The position numbers and the translations under genes are program-made. Source: Caecitellus pseudoparvulus (Eukaryota; Bigyra: Bicosoecida). From it: a DNA stretch of 64,000 bases. The notes beneath the pieces are model-generated. The model saw only the letters and a program-made list of their open reading frames with translations. It made no database searches and was not told where the DNA came from. The stretch is taken from NCBI GenBank assembly GCA_965644315.1, contig CBFFRQ010000030.1, forward strand, positions 248,001-312,000, in the 5' to 3' direction. Positions 43,990-55,100 of the stretch are shown here, one piece after another. Positions within the stretch are counted from its first letter, which is position 1. The number at the start of each line of letters is the position of its first letter.

Positions 43990-46291
43990 ATGCTTTCATC
44001 GGTTGCCTCACGGGTACGTGCCAGGCGGTGCCGCGAAGTACGTCACCTAGCCTTGCCAACAGCCCTCCCTCCCCTGGCTCCCACACAGGCTGCCCAGGCA
44101 GCTCGGAGCATGTCAACCTTGTCTGGCTCTCGAGTCCTTGGCCGTGCCGCCACTGCCTCCGCTGATGTGCAGTCTCAGGCGTACCCCATCAGTGAGTGAA
44201 GTCCCGCCCTGTGTCCGCTCTTCACCACGTCGGTGACGCAAGTGGCGTTGCGAGCCTGCCTTGGTGTGCTAATGAGGCCAAGCATTGCACACTGCCTTAT
44301 ATTGGGCCATGTAATAGTTGCACAGCTACCTGTGCGGTGCTGGGGAGCAGCGCGCAGTGTATGTCTCTGGCACTGGCCTGGGCTCGGAATTAGGCCGCCC
44401 TGCCTCGGCTCATGCGCACCCTCCCTGCTCCCCTGCCCCCTTTCCAGTCGACCACAAGTACGATGCTGTCGTTGTCGGTGCTGGTGGTGCTGGCCTCCGT
44501 GCTGCCATGGGTTTGGCTGAGCACGGCTTCAAGACTGCTTGCATTTCCAAGCTGTTCCCCACGCGAAGCCACACCGTGGCGGCTCAGGGTGGCATCAACG
44601 CTGCCCTGGGCAACCAGCACGACGATGACTGGCGGTGGCACATGTATGACACCGTGAAGGGCTCAGACTGGCTTGGTGATCAGGACGCCATCCAGTACAT
44701 GTGCCGCGAGGCACCAAAGTGAGTCCCCGCACCACAGCGGCTGCTCTCTCCCATGCGCCCCTCACTTCCTTCGCTTGCGCTTGACCCGCACAGGGCTGTT
44801 CGGGAGCTGGAGTCTTACGGCATGCCCTTCTCCCGCAACGAAGAGGGGAAGATTTACCAGCGGGCCTTTGGCGGGCAGTCCCGCGACTACGGCTCTGGCG
44901 GTCAGGCATACCGCTGTGCTGCTGCCGCTGACCGCACTGGGCATGCCATGCTGCACACACTGTACGGCCGCTCCCTGGCATTCGACACCACTTACTTCAT
45001 CGAGTACTTTGCTCTGGACCTCATCATGAATGAGGAGGGCGAGTGCGTCGGGCTGCTGGCCCTGAACATGGAGGACGGCACCATCCACCGCTTCAACACC
45101 AACCACACTGTGCTGGCCACTGGCGGGTACGGCCGAGCATACTTCTCAGCGACTTCTGCACACACCTGCACGGGCGATGGCGGCGGCATGGCTCTGCGCG
45201 CTGGCCTGGCTGTGGAAGACCCCGAGTTCGTGCAGTTCCACCCCACCGGCATTTACGGTGCAGGCTGCCTGATGACTGAGGGCTGCCGTGGTGAGGGCGG
45301 CATTCTGCGCAACAGCGAGGGTGAGCGCTTCATGGAGAGGTACGCCCCCACTGCGAAGGACTTGGCTTCCCGCGACGTCGTGTCCCGCGCCATGACCATG
45401 GAGATTCGGGACGGACGAGGCGTGGGCCCCAACAAGGACCACATCCACTTGCACCTGGACCACTTGCCCCCTGATGTGCTGGCTGAGCGCCTGCCTGGCA
45501 TCACCGAGACGGCACGCATCTTTGCGGGCGTGGACGTGACCAAGGAGCCCGCCCCCGTGCTGCCCACCGTGCACTACAACATGGGCGGCGTGCCCACCAA
45601 CCACCACGGGCAGGTGGTGAACCCCAAGGGCGGTGATGACGATGCCATTGTGCCTGGCCTGTATGCAGCTGGCGAGGCGTCCTGTGCCTCTGTGCACGGC
45701 GCCAACCGCCTCGGGGCCAACTCGCTCCTGGACATCGTCGTCTTCGGCCGTGCTGTGGCGAACCAAGTGGCAGCGACCGCCAAGCCCGGCGACGCCATCA
45801 AGCCACTCCCCAAGGGGTCTGCTGACGCGTGCCTGGCCAACTTGGACGGCCTCCGCTATGCCAGCGGCAACACGTCCACCGCTGAGTTGCGCCTGAACAT
45901 GCAGAAGACCATGCAGGCGGATGCCGCAGTGTACCGCACGCAGGAGACCCTGGCCGAGGGCTGCGTGAAGATGGATGCCATCGTGTCCAGCTTCGACGAC
46001 ATCAAGACCACTGACCGGTCCCTGGTGTGGAACACCGACCTCATCGAGACGTTGGAGCTGCAAAACCTCCTTGCACAGGCCAGCATCACCATTCACGCCG
46101 CAGAGCAGCGCAAGGAGAGCCGCGGCGCGCACGCCCGCGAGGACTTCCCCGACCGCGATGACAAGTCGTGGATGAAGCACACCCTGGCCTACCACAAGGA
46201 CGGCAAGACCACCATCAAGTACCGCGGGGTGCATCACAACACGCTGGACTCAGAAGTGGACACCTTCCCTCCTCAGAAGCGCGTGTACTAA
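43990..46291 (+). CDS. SDHA: Succinate dehydrogenase flavoprotein subunit (complex II)
   Basis: Predicted 631 residues from exons 43990..44013, 44089..44191, 44448..44718 and 44794..46291. It oxidises succinate to fumarate in the TCA cycle and passes electrons to ubiquinone in the inner mitochondrial membrane. The N-terminus ([20 protein letters not shown]) is a presequence. The FAD dinucleotide fold shows [23 protein letters not shown] attaches covalently at the His in [52 protein letters not shown] and [20 protein letters not shown] are diagnostic. The C-terminus [19 protein letters not shown] matches mitochondrial SDHA. The second intron (256 nt) is the longest resolved in the window. Confidence 0.96.
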
Positions 46292-46413
46292 ATGCAGCCT
46301 GACCCCTCTGCGCGGCCCCGCTACTGGGCTGCTGCCGCCCACCCGAGGCTTGGTTTGCATGCATTGTGCGGTCGCAGTCTGGCCCTTTGCCAGAGTGGCC
46401 GCCAGCCTTCACG

Positions 46414-48361
46414 TCACTCACACGCCAGCTTGGAGTCAAACGAAGAGAGGCACGCTTGGAACGCCTGGAGCGGAGTGAGCGGCCACATCATGTCCATGGT
46501 GAACAGGTCTTTGCCCACGCGCCCAAATTGCAGCACCACCCGCTCATGGTCTTCAGGCGTGACCAGCTGGAAGTTCTTCACAGAAGCCATGGTCACACGG
46601 CCGTTGAAGTTCAGGACGTACGCTCCTACCCCTTCGTTCCACTTGGGGGGCTTGTTGATCAGCTGCACCATGTCTTGCGTGTACCCGTTGCGGTACATCT
46701 CTGCCATGCTGTCGTCCTCCTTCGTGGGGCAGAACACCGTCGCCTTGCCCGTGGCCAAGTCGACCTTGGGAACTGCCACTTTCATCTTGCGAGGCCCCCG
46801 GGAAGACATGATGTTGGAGGTGTACATGACCACGCCCAGCTCCTGTCGCAGTCTGCTCTTGCCCTTGCCGTCGCCGGGACCGGCCCCGTCATCGAACATG
46901 GTGAACTCTGTGCCCACGAAGTTGGACCTCAGCTTCCCCAGGTAGTTTGGACCATCACGGTCCATGTCTGTGCTGGACATGGACACAAGGTAGTTGCTGG
47001 TCTTCTGTCTCGCCCGCTTGCGGGAGGCCAAGAGGAAGCGGTCCCCCTCCCGCATGTACAGAGAGTACACTGGGAACATGCGCTTGTTCAAGCCCTTCTT
47101 GTCCCGCTCGATGTAGCACTGCACACACCCGGCTTCATAAGGCACAGGCGAGGTCAGGAAGTGCCGCATGTTTGTGAAGTCCAGCACCTTGATCCCGATC
47201 ACTGCCGGAGGGGAAATGCCAGCGGCTGCCGCTGCCTGGGGCTCGCCCCCCCCCGCCCCCGCTGCAGCAGCTGCCGTTGCGGCAGGCACAGCACGGTGCT
47301 CACCTGCCCTGGACTGGCCACCTGACGGACTGAACACGCCTGTGCGCGCAGCGTGGTCTTCCTCCTCCTCTTCCTCACGCTCAGCAGTCTTTCCCCCCTG
47401 CGCACCACCTGACGCGAAAGCGGGTGCTGGGGCTTGGAAAGGGGCAGGTGCAGGTGCCGGTGAAGGGGCAGGTGCTGGGATGGGTTTCCGAGCAGGGGCA
47501 GCAGTGTACGACTGCAGCGCAGGCTGGGCAGGGGCAGGCTGAGGCGACTCCTCATCCTTCTGGCCTGGGGCGTGAGCTTGGACAGGGGCTCCACTGGGGC
47601 TGGGGTCCATGGTATCCGCCAGACTCTGGGGCGCGCCAGGGTGTGGCTCTCGTGGAGGCTCTCTCACTCCACGCTGCAGGGGAGCTCTGGCGGGCTCATC
47701 ATCCCCGAGGGCAGCTCCGAGGCCACCAGGGCCGAATCGGCTGCGCCCGCCCCCGAATGCCCCGAAGCCCCCACCTCCCGCGCCAAGGGAGTGACCAGCG
47801 CCTGGTGCACTGAACTGCTGCACCCCGAAACCCCCGTCTGAGCCGCCAAATGCTGCCCTGGTGTCCAGTCCACGGCGGTTAGCCATGAGCCCACCTGCAA
47901 AGCACGCAATCACAATGTGCGCCTGGGCCCACGTCGGGACTTGCATCGCTGACTTCCACGAGCGAGGCAAAAACAATGTGCCATTGAAGTGTGCGGTGTG
48001 GCGCCACAGCCGTGGTCGAGCTGCGGCTGCCAGGCACCCGGCACCACGCTGGCGTTTCGCTGAAACGCGTAGTTTCCGCACGTACCCCCTCCCATGCGCT
48101 GGCGCTCACGCTCTGCCTGGAGCTCGCGCTGCCTGGCCATGGCTGCCTCCCTGGAACCAACACTGGGCAGTGTCGCCTGTCCACCGTAGCCACCAACTCC
48201 ACCACCAAGCACATCACCTCCTGCGAAAGGTAGAGCGGCAGTTGGTACGCGCACGCCAGCACCGGGCCCAGCACCTCGCCCGCACCTTGCATGGACTGGG
48301 CATGGCGGCCATACCCCCGTGCGCCTTCAGAGGTCTTTCCATCGGACTGACCCCCCCACAT
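46414..48361 (-). CDS. Tubby-like protein (TULP family)
   Basis: Predicted 563 residues from exons 48361..48286, 48220..48086 and 47894..46414, with introns of 65 and 191 nt. The N-terminal half is low complexity (Gly-, then Pro/Ala-rich with a PAPAP repeat), with a helical patch MARQRELQAERERQR. The C-terminal tubby domain is complete: FLLASRKRARQKTSNYLVSM, GKLRSNFVGTEFTMFDDG, NIMSSRGPRKMKVAVPKV, INKPPKWNEGVGAYVLNFNG and the ending FQACLSSFDSKLACE. Tubby domains bind PI(4,5)P2 and, in animals, deliver membrane cargo to cilia with IFT-A. The start MWGGQSDGKTSEGARGYG has a favourable ACCATG context. A ciliary trafficking role is likely but not shown. Confidence 0.88.
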
Positions 48362-48809
48362 GGTGCTAGGTGTCTCGGCAAAGCCGCAAAGCTAGGTCTG
48401 AGCCAGGCGAAGGTTGGTGGCGTTGAGCGCCCCCACACACACCCGCGAAGCGGCGAGTCCCTAGGCCTGGGCGAGATCCCGAGGGCCCAAATAGCCCCTC
48501 AGCAATGAGGCATACACTTCTGCCTAATGCAAGGCACTGCTTCTAGTGTCGCTGTGATTTGTCGCGGCTGACGCGGTTGCCGTGCGTCGGAGCTGTCCCT
48601 CTCCTCTGGCTTCGTGCAACACGCCATATAAGCATCGTTGCCCTGACCCGGGCTTTTGCCAATCTGCCGCTGCAAGCACATCTCAGACACCCAACTCGTC
48701 CAACTGCCATGCAAGCTGCGAGCTTCTTGCATGCTCCGCAATCCGTGCGTGGGCGAAGTCAACGTTGGGACACGCTTGCGCCGCATGAGGAGCACGTTGA
48801 TCTGGAATC
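48362..48809. promoter_or_regulatory. Divergent promoter region, tubby-like / axis-like gene
   Basis: 448 bp between divergent ATGs. No gene or RNA is visible; short open frames here have no protein-like pattern. It presumably carries both promoters and 5' UTRs. Confidence 0.35.
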
Positions 48810-51800
48810 ATGGCCAGCGGCAGCGAACAGTCCATGGCAGGGCGGCTGGCGAGTCCCCACCCACTGCTTCTCCTCCTTAACAAGGCATCAAGGCAGGACA
48901 TCGTGTCGTCGTTTGCTTCACGGGCCGAGCAGGAGCTGTGCGAGGAGCACGTACCCAAGCCAAGCTGCGTTGCAACCTGGCTCACTGCGCCGGCAAACGC
49001 TAGCCGCTCGCCGTGCTTCGCGCCCGCTGTCAGTGCCTTCATCCAGCACACTTTAGAGCACCAATCGATGGAGGAGGTTGCGGTACAAGCCTGCCTGTCC
49101 CTCCTTGAAGGGCTGATTCAGGTGCGCACACGAGCGTGCGGAAGTTGCTGTGCGTTGCACGCGCTGCATGGGCACCCCTCTGCAAGCCCTCAGGCACTCA
49201 GGAAGCACCAAGCCGACTTAAGCAAGAGCAAAGGCAAGTTGTCAGTGATGGTGGCGTGCTGTGCGGGCGCTGCCATGGAGGCGCTGCATGAAGTGTTGCT
49301 GGAAATGGCATCTCATGGCAGCAAGGCCCTGCTAGCTGCCACAGCTGCAGCAGCATGTGAGGCTGCGGCGGCAGCAGTGGCCGTAGCAACCAAGGAAATT
49401 GCCATGAATAAAGGACCACACTTGGCCAGCCTTGCGGCACAGGCACTGCGGCTTGCTTTGAAGGGCAAGTGGCGGAGCAACGCCAGCGCACTGGTGTTGC
49501 AAGGAGAGTCCCATGCCCTCCATGCTGCCGTGCGCTCCATGTCGAAAGCTGCCTCTGCTGGGCGTCTCCGCCTGGACGCTGCCGTATTGGTCTACGAAGT
49601 GGCCTTCCGTCTTTTGCTCGCATCGCGGAAGGTGCCATCTGTGCCCCCATCCTTCGCCAGGCAGCTGCAGGATGACCTGAGCCTGGAGGCAGCGCAGCTG
49701 GCTGAACTGGGCGCAATTAAGGCCGAGTTGTTCCGTGAAAAAGCGATGCAGTGGCTGGAGCATCTTCACAGACTTGGTCCTGACAGCAGCGTGAACCACT
49801 TTGTCCCCCTTGAGTCCGTTTCCCTAAGGGTCCTCGGCCGGGAGACGCCGGTGGCCTTGCCAACTTTTTGCGCATCAGACACGAGGCTGGAAGTCAGGCC
49901 CAAAGAGCTCGTGGTCCGCGTCACGCAGGAGCTGATCGAGGGGAAGCAGTCGGTGGAAGAGCTCCTCCGCCAGCAGAGCATGGTTTCCAACATTGACCTT
50001 GGCCTGCCGTGGAGCTTGGTGGAGCGCATTGAACTTGATCGGCAAAGCCAGATAACGGTGTGGCTCAACTCCACCGCCGGGCTTCACAAAGCGTCAGCTG
50101 TGCAGGAAGCACCTGTTCCAACTGTGAAAGGTATCGCCAGAGGCCTCACGCATCCCCGCATCTTGACCAGCGTCCTTGGGACTCGAGAGGAGGTTGGGAG
50201 CTCAGCTGAATGGGCACTTTGCGCACGCTTTCGAGGGCGTGTCTCACTGGACGCCGTGGCAAGTGCCGTCCGTGAGATGGCCCCCGAGCTTGCTGATAAG
50301 GTGATTCTCCTCAGTGGAAGCCCGGCTGCACCCTCCACGCAGAACTCCCCAATCCCTCCCGCCCAAGGAAGCCCACAACCCAGCCTTCAGGGCTCACAAG
50401 CTTCGGCCCAGCCCTCTTTTGCGAGCACACAGGAGCAGCGAGTCTCTGCCGCCTCCTTCCTGATTCATCGGAAGTCGGTGAGCACCGCAGATTGTTCAGG
50501 AGTGGGGGACGAACGTTCCATTGCATTTGACGATGTGGAGCTTGAGCCTGAGGCCAGCGGTGAACCTCGCACGAGCACCAAGGTAACGCCTGAATTGCCG
50601 AACCCGCGCCCCGGGAGCAAATTTAGGCGTGGGGGACAGCGCAAGGTCCACGCGACTAGCGTCGCAGTTCACCGCAAGGCAGAAGCCCACTCCGTGCCTC
50701 AGAAGCAGGCTCCGAGCATTGAAACAGGCGCCTCAGGCGACACGGGCTCATCGAGGTCCCCTGGCAAAGAGTGCTGCAACATGACACAGGAGCAGCAAGG
50801 TGCAAGCCAAGGACCTGAGGAGCCTGGGATCAGCGAAGAGAAACCTCCAAGCAAAGGCTCCGATGTGCCGGCGGCAAGGGAAGCCGGGTCGCCATGGCAA
50901 GCAAAACGAGAGCCGAGCAGGCCCGTAGCCCCCAAGCCACAGCTTCCCCCCAAACGAGCACACCAAGGACCGAAACGGGGACGAAAACCTGAGAGCGGCG
51001 AGCTTGGAGGAGACGCAACGCCCCCCCCTGCAGCCCCTCGCCGGTGTGCAGCACTGAGTGCAGGCAATTTTGCACGCAGCACGGCCAAGAAAGGCAGCGT
51101 CCGAAGCCGCCTTATGGCCAAGGCCAGCCGACGAGAGGCTCCCAGCACAAGCGCCACTGCTGGCACCAAGCAGTATAGGCGCCTCGGTGGAAAGAAGCGC
51201 ATTGCTGGCGCTCACCACAGCGTGGAGTCACAGCCAAAGCGAGCCGCGCCTGCGCAATCGCCTCCAGCGCCGGAGGTTCAGCATGGTACGACGTGCTCCA
51301 AAGGCAGTTCGTCTCCTGCTCCATCGAAGCCACTCAAGTCAGAGGGCTCCGAGTCAGCGAGTACTCCTGGCGTCTCCACTCCGCACTCAGCGAGAGAAGG
51401 TACTCCCGAACTCGGCAGTCCTCTGCCTGTGGCAAGCCTGAAGTTTAGCTTCGAAAGTGCCAGCCAGGATGACGCCAGCGCAGAGGACCCTTTTCAGGGT
51501 ATTCTCGACAGCTTTGATGCACTCTCTGAGGAGAAGAAGGAGATGGAATCCCTGCGAGATGCCTCTCCACTGCTGCCTGGGCCAGAGCCCAGTGCAGACT
51601 TGCTCGTCCAGCCGCGTGGCGGAGATGCCACACTTGGCTTGCTAGAAGCCCTACAGCACCAAGAAGAAGACGATGAAGAGTGCATGGCACTCATGGAGCA
51701 AGTGCATGCGGCCCTGCAGAAGCTGCTGACACGGAGGGCTGTGCTGGGAGCCAAGCGAAGAGCACGAGAACACCTGCTGCGAGCAGCATCAAAGCACCTG

Positions 51801-52172
51801 CGGCAAGCAAATGCCGCCGTAAAGAGTCGACTGGGACCAGCTTCAAAGCGCCTATCGGCTGCCATGGCTTCGTACACCGCTGCAGCTGGAGCTTGCAGAG
51901 ATGCCAGCAACGGCATCAGGCTGTGTGTTGATGCCGCGACAGCCACCAGCGACGCACGGCCGGCTCAAGTGCTGTCCACGCATGCCCAAGCGGCTCAAGA
52001 AGCGCTGAAGCGACTGGAAATGGTGGACGCAAAGCTCCTCAGTACTTCTAAGCAACGGCTGCGTGGCGTTGCTGACGACATCAAGGGCAGCATCTCAAAA
52101 GAAAGGCGCAGCCAAGCTCAAGTTAGTGTCGCAGTGAAGGCATTGATGCAGCGGCTTGCAGCAGACCTGTGA
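48810..52172 (+). CDS. Possible meiotic chromosome-axis core protein (SYCP2/Red1-like layout)
   Basis: Predicted 1,096 residues. A 72-nt in-phase intron (49122..49193, CAG|gtgcgc...cctcag) is inferred because the region reads as Cys/His-rich nonsense. Residues 1 to about 280 are helical and ARM-like. Next comes a beta-rich, PH-like segment (LEVRPKELVVRVTQELIEGK, LPWSLVERIELDRQSQITVW). A Ser/Pro/Lys-rich disordered region spans about 470-870. The last 170 residues or so form a helical, coiled-coil-prone block (MEQVHAALQKLLTRRAVLGA through VSVAVKALMQRLAADL). ARM-like, Spt16M-like PH, disorder and C-terminal coiled coil is the layout of axis proteins SYCP2, Red1 and ASY3. The match is architectural, not clear sequence identity. 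It ends 8 bp before the convergent POT1 stop. Confidence 0.55.
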   Translation: MASGSEQSMAGRLASPHPLLLLLNKASRQDIVSSFASRAEQELCEEHVPKPSCVATWLTAPANASRSPCFAPAVSAFIQHTLEHQSMEEVAVQACLSLLEGLIQVRTRACGSCCALHALHGHPSASPQALRKHQADLSKSKGKLSVMVACCAGAAMEALHEVLLEMASHGSKALLAATAAAACEAAAAAVAVATKEIAMNKGPHLASLAAQALRLALKGKWRSNASALVLQGESHALHAAVRSMSKAASAGRLRLDAAVLVYEVAFRLLLASRKVPSVPPSFARQLQDDLSLEAAQLAELGAIKAELFREKAMQWLEHLHRLGPDSSVNHFVPLESVSLRVLGRETPVALPTFCASDTRLEVRPKELVVRVTQELIEGKQSVEELLRQQSMVSNIDLGLPWSLVERIELDRQSQITVWLNSTAGLHKASAVQEAPVPTVKGIARGLTHPRILTSVLGTREEVGSSAEWALCARFRGRVSLDAVASAVREMAPELADKVILLSGSPAAPSTQNSPIPPAQGSPQPSLQGSQASAQPSFASTQEQRVSAASFLIHRKSVSTADCSGVGDERSIAFDDVELEPEASGEPRTSTKVTPELPNPRPGSKFRRGGQRKVHATSVAVHRKAEAHSVPQKQAPSIETGASGDTGSSRSPGKECCNMTQEQQGASQGPEEPGISEEKPPSKGSDVPAAREAGSPWQAKREPSRPVAPKPQLPPKRAHQGPKRGRKPESGELGGDATPPPAAPRRCAALSAGNFARSTAKKGSVRSRLMAKASRREAPSTSATAGTKQYRRLGGKKRIAGAHHSVESQPKRAAPAQSPPAPEVQHGTTCSKGSSSPAPSKPLKSEGSESASTPGVSTPHSAREGTPELGSPLPVASLKFSFESASQDDASAEDPFQGILDSFDALSEEKKEMESLRDASPLLPGPEPSADLLVQPRGGDATLGLLEALQHQEEDDEECMALMEQVHAALQKLLTRRAVLGAKRRAREHLLRAASKHLRQANAAVKSRLGPASKRLSAAMASYTAAAGACRDASNGIRLCVDAATATSDARPAQVLSTHAQAAQEALKRLEMVDAKLLSTSKQRLRGVADDIKGSISKERRSQAQVSVAVKALMQRLAADL

Positions 52173-52180
52173 CGGCAACG

Positions 52181-55100
52181 TCATCCCACTGGAGGGCTGC
52201 TCATGATGCCATGCAGCAGCTGGTACAGGACTGGACCGTCCTGCGAGTCAGCGTGCCGTCCCGCCAGCACAACCATGTCCACTGGGTGGGCATACAGCCA
52301 CTCCCACAATCGTTGCAGGCGATCCAAGCTGCGAGCGTTGTGCTGCAGGTCACATGCAGGGACAGCAGCAAAGAGATCGTCCTGTGAAGAAGGGCGGGCT
52401 TGCAGATGGTGGGCGCTCCCAGCGCTACATGTTCAGCGCACGCACGGCAGGCTTCCCCCTGACTTGGACGTCGATGTGCGCCGGGTCCCGCCGATTCCTT
52501 GCAATGCGTAAGGTAAAACAATAGTGCCAATCACCATCTTGGAGGGAAACACAATTCACAATGCGAGGAGGCCAGTGCCCAATGACCCAGCCAGACACTC
52601 GGTACTTGCACGGCGTGTGTGGGCAGGCCACCACCTCCTGGATGGAAGTTGTGGGGGCTTTAGGGTGGCCAGACAGCACGCTGAACTGCACTTGGCCAGT
52701 TTCTTGCAGCTGCCGTAACTCCTCTGTAGCTCGGCGGCGACTGACTGCTGCAAATGCTCTGCGTGGGGGGCGAGGCACGGTGGGTGAGGGCGTTTGGTGT
52801 GGAGCAGCCCTGCTGTCTGCACGAACTTCAACCGCTCTTGCACATCCAAGGCGAAGGGTGGGACCTTAATAAAACCTGAACGGGCCGCTTTCACAAAGAG
52901 TAAAGTGCTCCCGGGGTCAATTTCGGGAATGGCAGCCCCATGGGGAAAGCAGCCTCCTTTCAAGGCACAGGCCATCGCATTGCGCACACGTAGCCAGTCA
53001 CCGGGCTGCAAGTTGAGCGCTTCAAGCCCAGCTTGGTCAGAAGTGTCCACATAGACGAAGGATCCAAGCTGAACTCCACCTGAGCAGGGAGGGTAGATGT
53101 CTTGGAGCGACACTCCTTGAGGTAGGGATGCGGCAGAGGAGCCATGCGAGCCAGTCCCATCCCACAGCACCAGTTGCACTGAGCACGCTGCACCGCTTCC
53201 AGCGCGATGACACTGCGCGTCCAGGGCTTGCTTTTTCTCCCGTGTCCAGGGGCCAGCGAGCTTCTCTCCATTCACGAACACTGCTCCGACACAGCCCAGC
53301 ATGTCCACCCCGGTACCGACGTAGCCTTGGAATGCCTGAGACGGGCTGGTCAGGTCGCCGACAGATCTGAGGTACGGCGAAGTGAACAGCCTTTTGGTCT
53401 TCATCAGCGCATCACCCCAAGCAGAGAGTTCTGATACACGTTCTGCGGCAGCAGGCGACAGCGAGAACGAGTCACTGGTGGAAAAGTAGGTGCCATCTCT
53501 ACGGAAGAGCACAGCCGCCGAGCGATTGTTCCGCCCCGAGAGCACAAGTTGTTCCTGGGACTGGAACACGTTGGCCTTGACGCGGTGGAGGCGAACGACA
53601 TCGCCCACTTCTCGAGGGATTGGGTGCTGGGAAGGGTTGGGCAGGAACACTTCAACTGGGCACGCCTGCGCCAAACTCGGCCTGTCCTCGTCCACAATCA
53701 GCAGGCGGCTTTTGAAATCAGTGCCAGAGCTCTTGAACGGCAACCCTGTGTCCAAGACAACGCCATACACGTTCACAGTGCTGCCAACTTTCATCTTGTT
53801 CAGCACAGTGTACGAGTACTTCGTCGTGCGCCCCCCACGTGCGCGGTGGGCAAGCGCCAAGCTCATCCACGGGCCTGTCTCTGAGACGTTCTGAGGAGTG
53901 ATGGCACGGCCACCTTGCGCGACTGCCGCACTGGACATGCTCCTGGCATACCCGACTCGGGCACCTGCAAGCTGCGAAGCGAGCTGGACACCACTTGGCA
54001 GCTCCTTCGCGCCACCTGCAACGTTGCTTGCGCCATCTTGCGGCTGCATGGCTTCCAAGGCTGCAACTGTGGACCCACCAGACACTTGGAGCGCACCTGG
54101 CGTGGAATTGGTGGTGTTTGAACTGTCGTGAGCGGCTTGACTGAGCGAGTAGCGGAAGGGGAGTGCCTGCCCCGCTGGGCCGTGCCCCGCCCCTTGCTGT
54201 TGCGAGGACAGCGCGGCAAGGTCGTCAGCCGCTTGTCGGTCGCTGGCATCCCCAGCATCTCTCGACGCATCAGACTCAGGCTGGTCTTCCTCTGCTGCCA
54301 TGCGCTTCATATCGGGTGGTTGCGTCGCGCAGTCGCATGGGTCGGGCAGCGGAGGTGGCTGTGTTTCGCCTTCACAAGGGTTCACCCATGCCTGTGTCTC
54401 TGCTTCACATGGATGCACAGGGGGTGGCATTTGAGTGGCCATCTCACAAGGGTGTGGTGATTGACCTGCTTGGCCCTGCCTTAGGCTGGGTGGAGTCCCA
54501 GGACTCGCCCCGCTCCACCCCAGGGCAGGCGCTGCAGGCTCACGGCCTCCTTCGCTCTCCTTTCCCTGCGCCCGTCCACGCTTCCCCTTGCGGCTCTTCT
54601 TCCTCTTGGATAGCTTCACCAGTCCGGTCAGCCACTCCTCCATGCTGGTGAGGCCAGGCTTGTCGTTGGCTGGGGAATGGTCGTCGAGCCTCGGACGTTT
54701 GGCTGAGGGAGGGGCCAGGGCCGCGTGCCCTTCGATGACACTCGGGAGCTCTCCACGGCGACTGGCCTTGCCAGCCAGAGAGGGCAAATTGGGGCATTCA
54801 TGGAGGGAAGCAGTCGTGACACGCTGCCCTGCGGTGAAGGCGGACTTGGTGCCGCAAGTGTACCGGGTGCCCGCCTGCACAAGGGTCTGCACGTGCAGCG
54901 TGATGCTGGGTCCTTGTGAGGGAGCAGCAGCAGCAGCAGGAGTGCTTTCGGGAAAAGGTGGGACACTGCCTTCGCTTTGAAAGGCATGCAGGGCAGGCGG
55001 GAGGGACAGGGACTGAATCTCTCCCTGCGTGTCTGGCTGCAGGCCCGCCATCAGGCCCGGCTCCGCGATGACGAGGCGGCAGGGGTGGTCGGACGGCAGC

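Noticed and set aside
45146-46237. 363-codon minus-strand frame opposite SDHA
   Set aside because: Antisense to the conserved SDHA exon; no supporting motif.
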